From Arthrobacter sp. 18067 (GTDB taxonomy: Bacteria > Actinomycetota > Actinomycetes > Actinomycetales > Micrococcaceae), in the NCBI RefSeq assembly GCF_902706295.1, contig NZ_CACSJJ010000015.1:83127-147126 (forward strand): 64,000 bases of DNA, written 5' to 3'. The number at the start of each line of letters is the position of its first letter. Position 1 is the first letter of the stretch. The notes beneath the pieces were generated by a model, which did not search any database, was not told where the DNA came from, and saw only the letters and a list, made by a program, of their open reading frames with translations. A program made the translations under genes and the position numbers. Of the stretch, positions 1 to 7,322 are shown in pieces.

Positions 1-804
1 ATCAAGATGCTGACAGGCGTCCTGGTACCAAGTTCGGGGCGTGTGACCGTCTGCGGGTTCAACCCGGTGCCGCAGCGCAAAGCGTTGGCCCGGAAGATCG
101 GCGTCGTGTTCGGGCAGCGCTCGCAGCTTTGGTGGGACCTGCCGCTGCAGGACTCATACCCGATCCTAGGGGCCATGCATCGTATGTCAGAGGCCGACTG
201 GAAGCCCAGGTTCCGCGAACTTGCCGATCAGATGGATTTGGGAGAGTTCCTTTCCACGCCTGTCCGGCAGCTCTCCTTGGGCCAGCGGATGCGCGGCGAG
301 GTGGCGGCTGCCCTGCTGCATCGCCCGGAGCTGGTGATCCTGGACGAGCCGACCATTGGCTTGGACATGATCAGTAAGGAGAAACTTCGCCAGTTCCTGG
401 ACGCCGAGCGCCGCGAGAACGGCACCACGCTGCTGCTGACCACCCACGACATGAGCGACATCCAACGTTTGTGCCAACGCGTCTTGGTCGTCGACGACGG
501 CGTCATCGCCTACGACGGTCCGCTCACCGGTTTGGCTGAGGTGGCCGGAGCCGTGCGCACCATGGTGGTTGACCTCGCCGCCCCCGTGCATTCGGCTGAT
601 CTGTTGACGCTGCCTGATGGCGCAGTGCATCAGGGCATCGAGGCGGAGGGAGTCCGGCACAGCGTTTCCTTCGATCCCCGCAGGCTGTCGGCGGCCACCG
701 TGCTTGCCGCTATCTCCAGCACGGCCGAGGTTGCCGATCTATCCCTGCACGAGCCGGACATCGAGCACCTGGTGCGGCAGCTCTATGGGAGTACACGGCT
801 CTAG
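1..804 (+). CDS. ABC transporter ATP-binding protein, 5'-truncated by window edge
   Basis: The reading frame is open from the first base, and the first visible residues (IKMLTGVL) are those that normally follow a Walker A GKST, so the N-terminus and Walker A lie outside the window. Visible: Q-loop VVFGQRSQLWW, ABC signature LSLGQRMRGE, Walker B LVILDEPT, D-loop GLD and switch histidine TTHD. The LSLGQ signature and the QRSQLWWDLP stretch are typical of the uncharacterised exporter ATPases grouped as COG4586 (ABC-2 type partners). It should energise an export permease at the inner face of the membrane; the permease genes are not in the window and no partner follows. The substrate cannot be inferred. 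Confidence 0.85.
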   Translation: MKMLTGVLVPSSGRVTVCGFNPVPQRKALARKIGVVFGQRSQLWWDLPLQDSYPILGAMHRMSEADWKPRFRELADQMDLGEFLSTPVRQLSLGQRMRGEVAAALLHRPELVILDEPTIGLDMISKEKLRQFLDAERRENGTTLLLTTHDMSDIQRLCQRVLVVDDGVIAYDGPLTGLAEVAGAVRTMVVDLAAPVHSADLLTLPDGAVHQGIEAEGVRHSVSFDPRRLSAATVLAAISSTAEVADLSLHEPDIEHLVRQLYGSTRL

Positions 805-809
805 GGGCC

Positions 810-1025
810 TTATCTGCTTGGCTGGGGGCGCAAGGCGCGCCGAAGCTTAACCCAGCCCCAGATGATGGTTACCTGCCACGCTGTCAGCAAGCCGAGCCAG
901 ATCCAGTCGAAGCCACGATCGGCTGTATGGAAAAGCATGGCGGTGACCCCCAAAAGCCACGCAACTTCCTGCAGGACCAGAAAGCCCATGTTCGGCGGAT
1001 TCTTCGTGTTTTTCTGTTCTGCCAT
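810..1025 (-). CDS. small two-TM membrane protein, unknown function
   Basis: A 71-residue protein with two hydrophobic stretches (about residues 14-32 and 40-58) and a basic C-terminus (KLRRALRPQPSR), so probably a hairpin in the cytoplasmic membrane. The ATG is preceded by GGGGAGAG at good ribosome-binding distance. It faces the ABC ATPase gene tail to tail, five bases apart, and lies downstream of the DUF4287/DUF5655 gene on the same strand. I do not recognise a family. Confidence 0.6.
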   Translation of the reverse strand: MAEQKNTKNPPNMGFLVLQEVAWLLGVTAMLFHTADRGFDWIWLGLLTAWQVTIIWGWVKLRRALRPQPSR

Positions 1026-1053
1026 GTTCTCTCCCCAGTGAGTGGCTTGCAGT

Positions 1054-1647
1054 CTAGCTGTTCTGATCCAACGCCGTGGCGAGGTACTCCAGCATCTCGT
1101 CGTCGACGTCGTCCATTGATTTCAAACGTACACGGCGGTCGAAGAAGTCTCCTTCTCGCACCTTCACAGCTTCGAGCCTGCCCTCGGCGGGGGCGTCCAG
1201 ACGCAGGGCGACGTCCACTGTGGTGTTGTTGGTGCGGGTGACTTGGGCGAACTTTCGCCGGGGGCTGTGGAGCGAGACATACCCCTTGCGCATCTGGATC
1301 TCCACTCCGTAGGTCTCCGCAGACCACGCCAGCAAGGCGTCCGCAATCGGGCGCAGCTGGGGGTGGTGGGCGTATTGGCCGTCGAGGAGCTCGTCTGCGT
1401 CGCGGAGCATGAATTCCGGATAGCCAAACATCTCCCACGAGACCGCGTACTGCGCGTATCCGGTAATGCCGTGTTCGTCGCGCATCCAGTCGCGGAGTTC
1501 GGCGTCGTTCGTCAAACCTTGGGTGCGGCCCTGCCCAGCCCACCACTGCACATCATGGCCTGATTTCCGGAGAAGCAACGCCTGGTTGCCGTCCACCATG
1601 GTCTGCCATGTCTTGGCCGCGGCCTTGAAGTCGGAAGTCTCGCCCAT
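1054..1647 (-). CDS. DUF4287/DUF5655-type protein
   Basis: Soluble 197-residue protein. Its middle (GITGYAQYAVSWEMFGYPEF, then LLDGQYAHHP) matches the DUF4287 pattern of a helical domain around a GYAQ...FGYP core. The second half (RKGYVSLHSPRRKFAQV, then DVALRLDAP, ending in DFFDRRVRLKSMDDVDDEM) matches DUF5655, a domain found with DUF4287. These families are common in actinobacteria and have no established biochemical role; no catalytic motif is evident. Recognition is from memory of the family pattern, not from a search. Confidence 0.65.
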   Translation of the reverse strand: MGETSDFKAAAKTWQTMVDGNQALLLRKSGHDVQWWAGQGRTQGLTNDAELRDWMRDEHGITGYAQYAVSWEMFGYPEFMLRDADELLDGQYAHHPQLRPIADALLAWSAETYGVEIQMRKGYVSLHSPRRKFAQVTRTNNTTVDVALRLDAPAEGRLEAVKVREGDFFDRRVRLKSMDDVDDEMLEYLATALDQNS

Positions 1648-1706
1648 GACCCGATGGTAGCCCGGGATCGCCTGACGTTCTCCGGCGATCCCGGGCGGGT
1701 GCGAAC

Positions 1707-2219
1707 CTACTTGATCATTTCTCCGGTGGGGCTGACCAGATACCAGACGCCGCCCACGCCCTGGCCGGTGACGTCGCCGGGCGCCTTGTCCTTGGCGTAG
1801 TAGTACAGGGGCATGCCGTTGAGCGTCACGTGCTTGTTGCCGTCCGGCGAAGCGATTGTTCCCACCGTTCCGGTGACACCGTCAACAGTGGGGCCCTCCG
1901 ACGTCGTGGTGAAAATCGGCCATGCTGCCAGGCAGGCTTCCGTGCACGCGCTGGTTCCCGAGTCCTTGACGTCCTTGGTGAAGAAATAAAGGCTCATGCC
2001 TTTGCTGTCCACCACGATTTGGCCTGCGCTGGAGGACGCAACCATCATTTCGGCCCGTGCGGCCGCGGTGGTGGCCGGGGCGCTGGAGGTAGGTGCCGCA
2101 GAGGAGGCAGCGGCGGGAGGAGGAGTGGACGTGGTGGTGGTTCCCGGGCTTCCGCCGCATCCCGCCAATGCGGCAGTCAGGACCAATGCTGCGAATCCAA
2201 AGCTAAGTGGTTTCTTCAT
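1707..2219 (-). CDS. secreted-repeat lipoprotein (COG4315-like)
   Basis: N-terminal signal with lipobox LAGC (Cys21), then a Thr/Ser/Ala/Pro-rich linker to about residue 55, then two copies of the 'secreted repeat of unknown function': QIVVDSKGMSLYFFTKD with CTEACLAAWPIF, and NKHVTLNGMPLYYYAKD with WYLVSPTGEMIK at the end. Proteins of this type are anchored outside the membrane and are often found with electron-transfer or ECF sigma loci; their activity is not known. The gene diverges from an ECF sigma factor and has its own ECF-type promoter that mirrors the sigma gene's, so it is probably the main target of that sigma factor. RBS AAAGGAG precedes the ATG. Confidence 0.85.
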   Translation of the reverse strand: MKKPLSFGFAALVLTAALAGCGGSPGTTTTSTPPPAAASSAAPTSSAPATTAAARAEMMVASSSAGQIVVDSKGMSLYFFTKDVKDSGTSACTEACLAAWPIFTTTSEGPTVDGVTGTVGTIASPDGNKHVTLNGMPLYYYAKDKAPGDVTGQGVGGVWYLVSPTGEMIK

Positions 2220-2266
2220 GTCCAGCTCCTTTGACGAGCCGGCCGGGATGGGCCGGCGCTAACCCC

Positions 2267-2294
2267 TACGACGCCGCTGGGGGAAGAATGGTTC
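2267..2294 (-). promoter_or_regulatory. ECF-type promoter of the lipoprotein gene
   Basis: On the minus strand GAACC (2294-2290) is followed, after exactly 16 bases, by CGTCGTA (2273-2267). This is the classic -35/-10 layout of extracytoplasmic-function sigma promoters and is identical in both boxes and in spacing to the promoter facing the sigma gene. Confidence 0.75.
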
Positions 2295-2302
2295 ATGGAG
2301 CT

Positions 2303-2330
2303 GAACCTTTTCCGAGCGGGCGTCGTCGTA
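2303..2330 (+). promoter_or_regulatory. ECF-type promoter of the sigma/anti-sigma operon
   Basis: GAACC (2303-2307), 16 bases, CGTCGTA (2324-2330), 40 bases before the sigma ATG. Same boxes and spacing as the divergent lipoprotein promoter, implying autoregulation by the encoded sigma factor. The two -35 boxes together form the inverted repeat GGTTC-N8-GAACC at 2290-2307. Confidence 0.75.
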
Positions 2331-2370
2331 TAGGCGAAGGGGCAGCGGAAAGAGTGCGAGGGAGGTGGCT

Positions 2371-2868
2371 ATGCCGTTGGACGAGGACGTGGTGGCAGCG
2401 ATCTACCGTGAGCACGGCACGGCCCTGAAACGCTTCGTTCTCAGCTGCACCTCCGACGCCCACCAGGCCGAGGACGTCGTGCAGGAAACCATCCTCAAGG
2501 TGTGGCAGCACGCACCGCAGATCACGGGAAGCCTGCGCAGCTACCTCTTCCGGACGGCGCGCAACGTCATCATCGACAACTACCGGAAGGCGCAGCGTCG
2601 GCCTGCCGAATCCGGTGAGCAGGACCTACCGGACCATGCGGCCACCGAACGCGTCGACGAACTCCTGAACCGGGTGCTCATGGAAGAAGCCCTGCTCCGG
2701 CTCAGTCACGAGCACCGTCAGGTCCTGGTGGCCCTTCACTACCAACGGTTCACCGTCAGCGAGGCAGCACTGCAGCTGAACATCCCGTCGGGAACCGTGA
2801 AATCCCGGGCTTTCTATGCTGTGAAAGCCCTCCGAACAATCCTTGATGAAATGGGGGTGGAACGATGA
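2371..2868 (+). CDS. ECF-family RNA polymerase sigma factor
   Basis: 165-residue sigma factor with only region 2 (about residues 8-75, AYREHG-like start, DVVQETILKVWQH helix) and region 4 (about 100-160, LSHEHRQVLVALHYQRFTVSEAA and the HTH IPSGTVKSRAFYAVKALR), the ECF layout. It directs RNA polymerase to GAACC/CGTC-type promoters, which are present both before itself and before the divergent lipoprotein. I chose the ATG that follows GGGAGGT at five bases rather than the in-frame GTG six bases earlier. Its stop overlaps the next start (ATGA), coupling it to its anti-sigma factor. Confidence 0.9.
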   Translation: MPLDEDVVAAIYREHGTALKRFVLSCTSDAHQAEDVVQETILKVWQHAPQITGSLRSYLFRTARNVIIDNYRKAQRRPAESGEQDLPDHAATERVDELLNRVLMEEALLRLSHEHRQVLVALHYQRFTVSEAALQLNIPSGTVKSRAFYAVKALRTILDEMGVER

Positions 2869-3539
2869 ACGGCAACTCCGTCCACCAACTATTGGGCGCC
2901 TACTTGCTCGGTGGGCTCGAGCCTGACGAAGCTCGTACGTTTGAGGACCACCTCGCCACATGCGCAGAGTGCCGACGCGAACTTGAGGAACTCGAAAGCC
3001 TGCCTGCATTGCTCGACGCCGTTCCCGCTGCCGACGCCGTAGCTCTCACTATCACCGGCCGGACCAACGAACTCGCGCCGATGGAACCTGCACCCGAACC
3101 ACTTCCCGAGAAGGTTCTGGTGGACCTGTCGGTCCGCAGGCGGAAATCACGACGGCGGTGGGCGGCTCTGGTTGGTGCCGTTGCCGCCGCTTGCCTGGCT
3201 GTTGGTTTCCTTGCCGGGCCGCTGCTGAACCAGCCTCCGAAACCGGACGCGAGCTACTCAGTGCAGTCCGATAGTGGTTTGCAGCTGACGGTTGGCATGG
3301 TGAAGAAGAACTGGGGCACCGAGCTGGAGGTTGAGGGTCGGTCCATGCCGCTGGAGGGCACTCTCTACCTTTGGGTGAAAGGCCGGGATGGCGCCGAAGA
3401 ACGGACCTGCGGTTGGACAGCTACGGCCAGTGGCCGGATCAAGATCACCGGCGCCACTCCGGTGCAATTGGCGGGGATTGCCGGCGTTGAGCTTCGCGAC
3501 GAGGCAGAGAAGACGGTCGCGTCGATTTCGGTGCCGTAG
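2865..3539 (+). CDS. anti-sigma factor, zinc-finger/RskA type
   Basis: N-terminal anti-sigma zinc domain with the H-x3-C-x2-C motif (His29, Cys33, Cys36 in EDHLATCAEC), a linker, one membrane segment at about residues 99-121 after a basic RRRKSRRR stop signal, and an extracytoplasmic C-terminal domain resembling RskA (VGMVKKNWGTELEVEGRSMP... GTLYLWV). It should hold the ECF sigma factor inactive at the membrane until an outside signal triggers release or proteolysis. Translationally coupled to the sigma gene by a four-base overlap. Confidence 0.88.
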   Translation: MNGNSVHQLLGAYLLGGLEPDEARTFEDHLATCAECRRELEELESLPALLDAVPAADAVALTITGRTNELAPMEPAPEPLPEKVLVDLSVRRRKSRRRWAALVGAVAAACLAVGFLAGPLLNQPPKPDASYSVQSDSGLQLTVGMVKKNWGTELEVEGRSMPLEGTLYLWVKGRDGAEERTCGWTATASGRIKITGATPVQLAGIAGVELRDEAEKTVASISVP

Positions 3540-3542
3540 GGG

Positions 3543-4037
3543 TTAGTGCTCCGTGACGCCGGTGTCCTGCGCCTTGAGTTCTGCCACCAGTGCCGGGTTC
3601 TCGCAGGCCCGGGCGAACGCTTCGATGCGCCGCTCGATCTCCCTGCCCAGGAGCCAGCCGCCGATTCGCTCGGCCAACGGCTTCAGGAAAGCCGGCCGGC
3701 AGGAAAAGGTGTACTTCCAGACTGCCCGGGTGCCGCCGTCGTCCGGTGTGAACCGCCAGCCACCGCCGAAGTTCTCAAAGAACCACGGCCCGGAGACCAT
3801 GGTCATGCCAACATTCCTGGGCGGTGTGTAGGAGACGTACTCGCTGACCATCTTCAAACCCATGCGTGAAACAGTCCGGGTCCGCACGCCTTTGCCAGCT
3901 GACGTGGCTCCGTCCAGGAAACCCTGCGCCGAGATGAATGGGTCCCATTTGAGCCGGAATTCGCCTGTGGTCTGGGAGAGGGCAAAGGCGGTCTCAGGGT
4001 CAAGCCGAATGAAACGCTCCGCGCGGACCTGAGGCAT
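3543..4037 (-). CDS. SRPBCC-fold protein (polyketide cyclase/dehydrase-like)
   Basis: 164 residues with the START/Bet v1-like layout: N-terminal strand VRAERFIRLDPETAFAL, a mid stretch VSYTPPRNVGMTMVSGPWFFENFGGGWRF, TRAVWKYTFSCRP, then a long C-terminal helix (REIERRIEAFARACE). Such proteins form a hydrophobic ligand pocket; the ligand is unknown. An open frame continues upstream, but the ATG used here overlaps the stop of the preceding membrane-protein gene (ATGA), which makes it the natural start. Cotranscribed with that gene. Confidence 0.75.
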   Translation of the reverse strand: MPQVRAERFIRLDPETAFALSQTTGEFRLKWDPFISAQGFLDGATSAGKGVRTRTVSRMGLKMVSEYVSYTPPRNVGMTMVSGPWFFENFGGGWRFTPDDGGTRAVWKYTFSCRPAFLKPLAERIGGWLLGREIERRIEAFARACENPALVAELKAQDTGVTEH

Positions 4038-4429
4038 CAGAACCCCTGGCCCGAGCCAAGCACCAGGAACACCATGAACACGATGCCAAAGATGTTGACC
4101 GCCATAATCGCCAGCCCGATGATGCCAGTGATGCGCCCCGCGTTCATGCGCCCGGCGCGAAATACGGCGATCAGCCCACAGACCACGGCAAGGACGGCGA
4201 GCACCACCGCGACCCCCGCCAGCACCAGCGCACCGACCCACCACGCGTCGTTGCCCTGGTTGTAGCGGCTCATGGCCGAGGCGATGGCTGCGATGCCAAG
4301 GGGAATGCTGACTATTGCCGCAACGGGTGAAAGGACCGCGGCAACGATGCTCGTGATGCCGGCACCCAAGCCGCGGTTACCCGTCCGTTGGGGCTGCTGG
4401 TAGTACTCGACCGGTGGCTGGTAGCTCAT
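4037..4429 (-). CDS. DUF4190-like small membrane protein
   Basis: 130 residues: a Tyr/Gln/Pro-rich cytosolic N-terminus (YQPPVEYYQQPQ) then Gly/Ala/Ile-rich membrane spans at about 22-50, 65-90 and 100-125. The Pro/Gln head plus short multi-span tail is the usual look of actinobacterial DUF4190-type proteins, whose function is unknown. It shares four bases with the downstream SRPBCC gene. Confidence 0.6.
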   Translation of the reverse strand: MSYQPPVEYYQQPQRTGNRGLGAGITSIVAAVLSPVAAIVSIPLGIAAIASAMSRYNQGNDAWWVGALVLAGVAVVLAVLAVVCGLIAVFRAGRMNAGRITGIIGLAIMAVNIFGIVFMVFLVLGSGQGF

Positions 4430-4451
4430 GGTTCCCCCAAAAGTCCGTTTG

Positions 4452-5357
4452 CTAGATCTTGCGGTACGTGAGGTCGAAGATCATGCGTCCGGCCTCGTGG
4501 GCTTTGTTCTCAAAGCTGGTCCGGATGCGGCCGTCGAACCGGGGAGCCCATCCGCCTTCCTGATCCACGCCCTCGTTCGGGCCAGTGTGTTCGGTGCTGA
4601 CGGGCGCGCGGCCTTCCCTGACCGGCGCGCCGCCGACTACGGATTCGACGCCGGATTGCCAGACTTGCGTCAGCGGGCTTTCCTCGCCGCTGCGCTCGCC
4701 TTCGTGCATGTTCTCGAATTCCGTGGAATCCGCCAGCACTTCGCGCACGTGCACCGCGTAGTTGGACCAGTCAGTGGCGATGCGCCAGTAGCCGCCCTTT
4801 TCGAGTGCCTTGGCTGCAACCGAGGCGAAAGCGGGCTGGATCAGCCGGCGTTTGTGGTGACGGGCCTTGTGCCATGGATCCGGGAAGAACACCCAAAGCT
4901 CGCTGACCGAACCCTCCGGGAGCATCGACTCGAGGACCTCGGGGGCGTTGGCTTCCACCACACGCACGTTGGTCAAGCCGCGGCTGTTGATCTTGATGAT
5001 GGTGTTGGCCAGACCCGGGGTGTAGACCTCTACTGCGAGGAAGTCCTTGTCCGGGTTCTGCTCCGCGGCGTGAACCACGGCATCACCCAGGCCGGAGCCA
5101 ATCTCCACGATCAGGGGTGCCTTGCGTCCAAAGACAGCCTCGGCGTTGAACGTGTAGTCCGGGTGCACGGAGGTGTTGGCGACGTGGCGTGGGACCTGGA
5201 TGGCCCAACGCTCTGCGTGCTCCTCCCAAGCGGCCTGCCTCCGACCCTGCAGGCGGGTTCCGCGGCGCACGAAGCTGACCGGGCGGCCACCGTAAGTTCC
5301 GAAGGAGGCCTGGCTGCCGGGCGTGACTGGTCGCGGGGAATCTGGGGTTTCACTCAT
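4452..5357 (-). CDS. trmB: tRNA (guanosine(46)-N7)-methyltransferase
   Basis: 301 residues. SAM-binding EIGSGLGD at 85-92 and the family signature FPDPWHKARHHKRR at 158-171, which carries the catalytic Asp and tRNA-contacting basic residues, identify TrmB. It methylates N7 of G46 in the variable loop of tRNAs. The N-terminal extension of about 75 residues is normal in actinobacteria. An insertion of about 45 residues (around 225-270, Glu/Gly-rich) near the C-terminus is longer than in E. coli TrmB. Start is ATG. Confidence 0.93.
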   Translation of the reverse strand: MSETPDSPRPVTPGSQASFGTYGGRPVSFVRRGTRLQGRRQAAWEEHAERWAIQVPRHVANTSVHPDYTFNAEAVFGRKAPLIVEIGSGLGDAVVHAAEQNPDKDFLAVEVYTPGLANTIIKINSRGLTNVRVVEANAPEVLESMLPEGSVSELWVFFPDPWHKARHHKRRLIQPAFASVAAKALEKGGYWRIATDWSNYAVHVREVLADSTEFENMHEGERSGEESPLTQVWQSGVESVVGGAPVREGRAPVSTEHTGPNEGVDQEGGWAPRFDGRIRTSFENKAHEAGRMIFDLTYRKI

Positions 5358-5420
5358 CGCTTCCAGAATACTTTGGTTGGGGCGGGACGTTCGGTTGGAC
5401 GTTCCAAGGACGGTATTCGC

Positions 5421-5837
5421 CTAGGAGCTTAGGAGCTCAAAAAGGCCAACACCTAACACTTCGATTCCTGCAATGCATAGGCCGAAAGCGCCAAACATCC
5501 AGGCGATGGTTCGCTGGCCATCCGCGTCGCGGCGCTTTGCCAGTTTGAGACATCTCAGGCCACAAATAACTGTCATCATCCAGCACGTGGCCGTGGGGAC
5601 CAAGAGAATAATCTGCGCTGCGACCGCGTAGGAAGCGCGCTCAGCGCCAAATGCAAAAACCATTCCCACAGGGAAAACGATCGAAAAGACCATTGGCGCC
5701 CCCATGGCAAGGGCCAAGCTCCAGATGCCTGCTCGTAAGCCCGGCGGCCGCGAGTATGCTGTGGCCGAATCTTGACGTGCTGCACGAGGGCGTTCTGGCG
5801 GTGACGAGTGTGGGCCTGATGCTGGGGTGTTGTCCAT
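5421..5837 (-). CDS. membrane protein of unknown function
   Basis: 138 residues: a hydrophilic N-terminus (HSSPPERPRAARQ), then three hydrophobic stretches (about residues 38-60, 66-90 and 110-135) with a basic CLKLAKRRDADGQR loop between the last two. The GMVFAFGAERASY and IAWMFGAFGLCIAGIEVLG segments recall DUF4190/DUF4064-type membrane proteins but I do not assign a family. Start is uncertain: an in-frame GTG lies 24 bases upstream. Confidence 0.5.
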   Translation of the reverse strand: MDNTPASGPHSSPPERPRAARQDSATAYSRPPGLRAGIWSLALAMGAPMVFSIVFPVGMVFAFGAERASYAVAAQIILLVPTATCWMMTVICGLRCLKLAKRRDADGQRTIAWMFGAFGLCIAGIEVLGVGLFELLSS

Positions 5838-5961
5838 GTCCGCAACGTTATGGATCGGCACGCCGCGTAGACAGTGGGAATTGCTCCTATGTGGACAATC
5901 CCTATCCGGTCCACGGCTCGGTCACATCAAGCCCCAACGAGCCCGAACCGAATCCGGCTGA

Positions 5962-5967
5962 CAGAAT
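5962..5967 (+). promoter_or_regulatory. -10 box for a leaderless MFS transcript
   Basis: CAGAAT ends seven bases before the GTG start at 5975 and no ribosome-binding site at normal spacing is present, which fits transcription starting at or next to the start codon. Similar spacing recurs at several other genes in the window. Confidence 0.4.
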
Positions 5968-5974
5968 AGGACGT

Positions 5975-7252
5975 GTGACCTCCTCGAAAATGCCCGGCTA
6001 CCCAGAGAAATCAGTCCTGCCTGACATAGCAGTGGACGCCGAGATCGACGACGAGCCAGCCGCGGACCCCACGCAACTCCGCGGCAAGAAGGGCCTGATC
6101 TACCTGGGCATCTGCCTGGTGCTGATTGGCCTCAACCTCCGCGCGGTCTTCTCCAGCTTCTCCGCCGTACTCCCGGAGATCACGTCCGACGCCGGTCTGC
6201 CGGGCTGGGCGCTGGTGGTCCTCACCACCGTGCCGGTCACCTTGCTGGGCGTGTTCGCGCCACTTGCCCCCATCTTGGCCCGCAGATTCGGCGCGGAGCG
6301 CGTCCTTCTGGGAGCCATGGCAGTCCTCACGGCAGGGCTCCTGCTGAGGCCGGTCGACATCCCGGGAATCGGGCATATGCCCGCACTCCTCGCCGGAACC
6401 GCGGCCTGCGGTGCGGCCATCGCCCTGTGCAACGTCCTTCTTCCCGGCGTGGTCAAACGGGACTTTCCGCACCGCCTTGGCTTGATGGGTGGCCTCTACA
6501 CCACGGCAATCTGCGCATCTGCCGCCCTCGGTGCGGGCTTCACGTATCCGGTCTTTACGGCAACCGGCCACTGGACCTCGGCGATGTGGTTCTGGGCGGT
6601 GCCTGCCGCCGTCGTACTTCTGCTCTTCCTGCCGTTGGCAATCCGCCAGCCCTCGGTCAAGCACCAGGCAGTCCACGGTGGCGTAAACGTGTGGCGCTCT
6701 GCAGTTGCGTGGCAGGTGACCTTGTTCATGGTGCTGCAGGCGATGATGTCGTTCAGTGTTTTCGCGTGGATGGCACCCATCCTGCGCGATCGGGGGATCG
6801 ACGGCAGTACGGCCGGGCTGATCGTCTCGGTGTCGATCGTGCTGCAGATGCTGGGCTCCCTGTTCGCCCCGGCACTGGCTACGCGTTTCAAGGACCAGCG
6901 CATCATCAACATGGTGGTGGCACTGATGACCGGCGGCGGTTTTGCCCTCACAATCTTTGGCCCAACCGAACTCATCTGGGTATGGACCGGGCTGAATGGG
7001 CTGGGGCAGGGTTCGCTGACCGCGGTGGCCCTGACCATGATCATGGTCCGCACCCGCGACGCCCATACGGCGGCCCACCTGTCCGGGATGATGCAGGGCG
7101 TCGGGTACGGAGTGGGTTCGGTGGGCACCCTGCTGGTAGGCCAACTGCACCAAGCGACAGGCGGGTTCGCAGCAGCCGGAATTCTGTTCCTGGTGGTCGG
7201 ATCCTTGGCCGCGTTCTTCGGATACCGGGCGGGCCGCGACCGCTTCGTTTAA
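5975..7252 (+). CDS. CynX/NimT-type MFS transporter
   Basis: 425 residues with about 12 membrane spans. The first span carries LIGLNLRAVFSSFSAVLPEI, the NLR motif that marks the CynX/NimT (COG2807) branch of the major facilitator superfamily; E. coli members include a cyanate transporter and a 2-nitroimidazole exporter. A 40-residue acidic N-terminal tail precedes span 1. An open frame extends 320 bases further upstream, but it runs over the divergent gene and lacks signals, so the GTG just after a -10 box is preferred. Substrate unknown. Confidence 0.8.
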   Translation: MTSSKMPGYPEKSVLPDIAVDAEIDDEPAADPTQLRGKKGLIYLGICLVLIGLNLRAVFSSFSAVLPEITSDAGLPGWALVVLTTVPVTLLGVFAPLAPILARRFGAERVLLGAMAVLTAGLLLRPVDIPGIGHMPALLAGTAACGAAIALCNVLLPGVVKRDFPHRLGLMGGLYTTAICASAALGAGFTYPVFTATGHWTSAMWFWAVPAAVVLLLFLPLAIRQPSVKHQAVHGGVNVWRSAVAWQVTLFMVLQAMMSFSVFAWMAPILRDRGIDGSTAGLIVSVSIVLQMLGSLFAPALATRFKDQRIINMVVALMTGGGFALTIFGPTELIWVWTGLNGLGQGSLTAVALTMIMVRTRDAHTAAHLSGMMQGVGYGVGSVGTLLVGQLHQATGGFAAAGILFLVVGSLAAFFGYRAGRDRFV

Positions 7253-7318
7253 CCCAAGTAAGTAGCAGCAGATGCCGTTTTGAGCGCTCAAAACGGCATC
7301 TGCTGCTACTCAGTTGGG
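7253..7318. repeat. intergenic palindrome, CCCAA/TTGGG family, copy 1
   Basis: Perfect 25-bp inverted repeat (arms 7261-7285 and 7286-7310, no loop) inside an outer CCCAA (7253-7257) / TTGGG (7314-7318) pair. The element begins on the base right after the TAA of the MFS gene and fills the space between two convergent genes. Its arms start GTAGCAG..ATGCC, alignable with copies at 44961-45026 and 62980-63045. It could act as a bidirectional terminator, though there is no U tract. Confidence 0.85.
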
Positions 7319-7322
7319 GAGG

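Noticed and set aside
5651..5974. N-terminal extension of the CynX-like transporter
   Set aside because: The extension overlaps the divergent gene, has no domain features and lies upstream of a -10 box next to the GTG.
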